This document shows positions 11,899-13,630 of a stretch of DNA of 13,630 nucleotides, one piece after another (positions within the stretch are counted from its first letter, which is position 1; every line of letters begins with the position of its first letter). A program made the translations under genes and the position numbers. Below the pieces are notes generated by a model. It had not been told where the DNA came from. It was given only the letters and a program-made list of their open reading frames with translations, and did not search any database. The DNA lies in assembly GCA_020352595.1 (NCBI GenBank), contig CP070682.1:1684738-1698367 (forward strand), read 5' to 3'. The stretch comes from a bacterium (GTDB lineage: Bacteria > BMS3Abin14).

Positions 11899-13173
11899 TC
11901 AGTCGATCCCGAACCGCTTCATCTTCGCGTACAGTGTGGAGGGTGCGATGCCCAGCAGGCGGGCGGCCTTTCTCTTGTTGCCTCCCGCCTTCCGCAGGGC
12001 GTCGGCGATGGCCGCGGCCTCCGCGTCCCTGAGGCTGCCCTCCGCCGGACGTTCCTGACCCGCGACGAAGACGGGAAGGTCCGCGGCGCCGATGGACCCC
12101 GACCGGTTCAGGGCGGCCGCCGTCTCCAGGACGTTCCTCAGCTCCCGGACGTTTCCCGGCCAGGAGTGACCCTTCAGGGCCTTCAGGGCGCCATCCTCCA
12201 GGGCCAGGCCTCCCCTGCCGCGGGAAAGCTCCTCCAGGAAGTGGCGGGCCAGAAACTCGATGTCCTCGGGGCGTTCCCTCAGCGAGGGCAGTTCCACCCT
12301 GGCCGCTGACACCCTGAAGAACAGATCCCTTCGAAAACGGTCCTCGCGCACGAGGGAGCCCAGGTCCCTGTTGGTGGCCGCCACGAAGCGGACGTTGCTC
12401 TTTTTCAGCTCCGCTGTGCCGAGGCGGCGGTACTCCCTGCGGTCGAGGAGGCGCAGCAGCTTGGGCTGGAGGTTGAGGGGCAGTTCCCCGATCTCGTCGA
12501 GGAAAAGGGTACCACCCTCCGCCTCCCCAATGGCCCCGGGCCGGGAATCCGTCGCGCCCGTGAAAGCCCCCCTGGCGTAACCGAACAGTTCGCTCTCCAT
12601 GAGCTCGGCCGGCACGGTGGAGCAGTCGAAGATGATGAAAGGCCTGGCCGTCCTGGGACTGCGCTCGTGCAGGGCTCTCGCGGCGAGTTCCTTCCCCGTT
12701 CCCGTTTCCCCCTCTATGAGGACGGTCACGTCGCTGGCGGCCAGACCCTCCAGAAGCGCGAAGGCGCGCTTCATGGGCTCGCTTCTGGCCACCATCTCCC
12801 CGAAGGCGGAAGGCGCTCCTTCCCGGCGGAGCTCTCCTCCCTGACCCGGGACGAAGACCATGGAGGTCTTGCCCATGGTGAGGACAGCGCCGTCCCGCAG
12901 ATACGCCCGGTCCACCCGGACGCCGTTGAGGTAGGTCCCGTTGGTGCTCCCCAGATCCTGGAGGAGAAACCCCTGGGCCGTCCTTGAAACCTCGGCGTGC
13001 CTGCGGGAAACCGTGGGATCGCTCAGGCAAAGGCCGCTCTCGGGGCGGCTGCCGATGGTGAGGGTGCCCTCGATCTGCCTGGCCGCACCCTTGTCGGGCC
13101 CCTCCCGCACCAGCAGGGTGGGACTTTCCACGGAACCGGTCCCGTCACCCGAGATCTTTCGCGTCAGGCTCAT
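11899..13173 (-). CDS. FHA-domain sigma-54-dependent transcriptional activator
   Basis: The 424-residue protein has an N-terminal FHA domain (about 19-107) in place of the usual receiver or PAS input. SRRH is at 56-59 and TNGT at 77-80, but the pocket Arg after Gly41 is Ser42, with Arg at 43. The AAA+ domain (about 125-365) has Walker A GETGTGKE (155-162), the sigma-54-contacting GAFTGA loop (202-207) and Walker B LFLDE (223-227). A Fis-type helix-turn-helix occupies about 385-424. It activates sigma-54 promoters and probably senses phosphorylation. The start is uncertain. ATG 13171-13173 is chosen for domain fit; ATG 13192-13194 directly abuts the SD sequence GAGGAGG, which is too close. A sigma-54 promoter lies just downstream, before the kinase operon, its likely target. 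Confidence 0.95.
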   Translation of the reverse strand: MSLTRKISGDGTGSVESPTLLVREGPDKGAARQIEGTLTIGSRPESGLCLSDPTVSRRHAEVSRTAQGFLLQDLGSTNGTYLNGVRVDRAYLRDGAVLTMGKTSMVFVPGQGGELRREGAPSAFGEMVARSEPMKRAFALLEGLAASDVTVLIEGETGTGKELAARALHERSPRTARPFIIFDCSTVPAELMESELFGYARGAFTGATDSRPGAIGEAEGGTLFLDEIGELPLNLQPKLLRLLDRREYRRLGTAELKKSNVRFVAATNRDLGSLVREDRFRRDLFFRVSAARVELPSLRERPEDIEFLARHFLEELSRGRGGLALEDGALKALKGHSWPGNVRELRNVLETAAALNRSGSIGAADLPVFVAGQERPAEGSLRDAEAAAIADALRKAGGNKRKAARLLGIAPSTLYAKMKRFGID

Positions 13174-13184
13174 GCCATCATCAT
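13170..13184 (-). CDS. Possible four-codon leader ORF coupled to the activator start
   Basis: ATG ATG ATG GCA TGA encodes MMMA. It begins 10 bases after AGGAGG (plus 13195-13200), a better spacing than any in-frame activator start has. Its TGA overlaps the ATG at 13171-13173 as ATGA. It could pass ribosomes to the activator gene. The ORF is too short to judge by coding signal. Confidence 0.22.
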   Translation of the reverse strand: MMMA

Positions 13185-13215
13185 ATGGGAACATCCTCCT
13201 CAAGTCGAGAGAGCT

Positions 13216-13228
13216 GTTTCGCCGAAAC
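13216..13228. promoter_or_regulatory. Short palindrome upstream of the sigma-54 activator
   Basis: GTTTCG and CGAAAC form a perfect dyad around a single C, about 45 bp upstream of the activator's chosen start. It shares TTTC/GAAA halves with the dyad at 11805-11820 but has a different spacer. An autoregulatory site is possible; chance is equally so. Confidence 0.22.
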
Positions 13229-13317
13229 CGGGGCCGGATGGATCATGGACCCTGCCGGCTTCCATGGGCGCTCCGGGCACATCAGCCCCACAGCGCACCG
13301 CTTCACCGAAAGGAGCG

Positions 13318-13346
13318 TTGACTCTTTTTCCCTGATCTGCTAGAGG
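13318..13346 (+). promoter_or_regulatory. Probable sigma-70 promoter of the Rho-N gene
   Basis: TTGACT (13318-13323) is followed by a 17-bp spacer that ends in TGC, then TAGAGG (13341-13346). This is a good -35 with an extended -10 element. The start would be near 13353, giving a leader of about 58 bases. That leader contains the palindrome GTGTTCAACAC (13379-13389) and a second GTTCAAC at 13404-13410. Confidence 0.45.
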
Positions 13347-13410
13347 TTTACGTTCTTCCTGGAAGCAGCGACACTGAGGTGTTCAACACAACGCAGAAAA
13401 GGAGTTCAAC

Positions 13411-13630
13411 ATGGACATCAAGGAACTCGAGAGCAAAACGGTTGCCCAGCTCAGGGACATGGCCAAGGAGATGGGTCTTACCGGATACTCCTCCATGAAG
13501 AAGGCCGACCTCGTCACCGCCATCTCCGGCGCCCCCAAGGCTCCCGCCGAGGCCCCTCCGGAGCCGGTGGCTGAAGAGACGGCCCCGGAACCCGAGGCCG
13601 CGGCCGAGGAGGCGCCGTTAGAAGCTGAGG
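13411..13630 (+). CDS. Rho N-terminal-domain protein, 5' part
   Basis: Seventy-three codons are visible before the window ends. Residues 1-40 (from MDIKELESKTVAQL to KKADLVTAI) fit the Rho-N/SAP-like helical fold, a small nucleic-acid-binding module. After it comes a low-complexity acidic stretch rich in Ala, Pro and Glu. The start is firm: AAAAGGAG (13397-13404) lies 6 bases before ATG. Small stand-alone Rho-N proteins are common in deltaproteobacteria. The gene could also be an unusual Rho factor with an acidic insert, which only the missing 3' part can decide. It is divergent from the sigma-54 activator and has its own promoter candidate. Confidence 0.85.
   Translation, partial: MDIKELESKTVAQLRDMAKEMGLTGYSSMKKADLVTAISGAPKAPAEAPPEPVAEETAPEPEAAAEEAPLEAE

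Noticed and set aside
6605..13173. Type VI secretion threonine-phosphorylation module (PpkA/Fha)
   Set aside because: The kinase/FHA/vWA combination is reminiscent, but no Tss component is present and the LysM and sigma-54 partners do not match that module.

Overview
This is a GC-rich window with dense gene packing on both strands. Its mix of families points to a deltaproteobacterium in the broad sense (Desulfuromonadota/Desulfobacterota or Myxococcota-like). The clues are a doubled-CXXCH multiheme cytochrome, a response regulator fused to a PilZ domain of the Myxococcus/Geobacter type, an HflX with a long N-terminal extension, and an FHA-type sigma-54 activator. The taxonomic guess is an inference; no rRNA or marker gene is present.

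Layout. Positions 2-226 hold the C-terminus of the ribosome-assembly GTPase EngB, ending in a bidirectional terminator. On the minus strand follow a 15-heme periplasmic cytochrome (292-1575) and an ExbB/ExbD-type proton-channel pair (1682-2717). A response regulator with a PilZ output domain diverges from them (2873-3580). It converges on a radical SAM/SPASM enzyme (3618-4739), with a 7-bp-period repeat array filling the gap. hflX (4920-6575) diverges from the radical SAM gene. Its leader folds its own strong Shine-Dalgarno sequence into a perfect 11-bp stem, and the best-placed start codon is ATA.

The second half (6605-13173, minus strand) is a signalling island. An FHA-domain sigma-54 activator is followed by four genes: a zinc-ribbon/FHA protein, a large membrane FHA/von Willebrand A protein, a transmembrane Ser/Thr kinase with a PEGA-like outer domain, and a triple-LysM/TPR periplasmic protein. 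Two of the junctions are ATGA overlaps. A textbook sigma-54 promoter (TGGCAC-N5-TTGCT) lies directly before the zinc-ribbon/FHA gene. The two perfect inverted repeats upstream of it sit at enhancer distance. I infer a circuit in which a kinase sensing the envelope phosphorylates FHA-linked partners. That would drive, directly or indirectly, a sigma-54 activator that switches on the kinase operon. This is the strongest candidate for an undescribed system in the window.

The window ends in a small protein with a Rho-N-like N-terminus (from 13411), which has a plausible housekeeping promoter. Two intergenic regions carry degenerate tandem arrays that all have a 7-bp period but four different consensus sequences. 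No tRNA, rRNA, CRISPR array, IS element or phage gene was seen.
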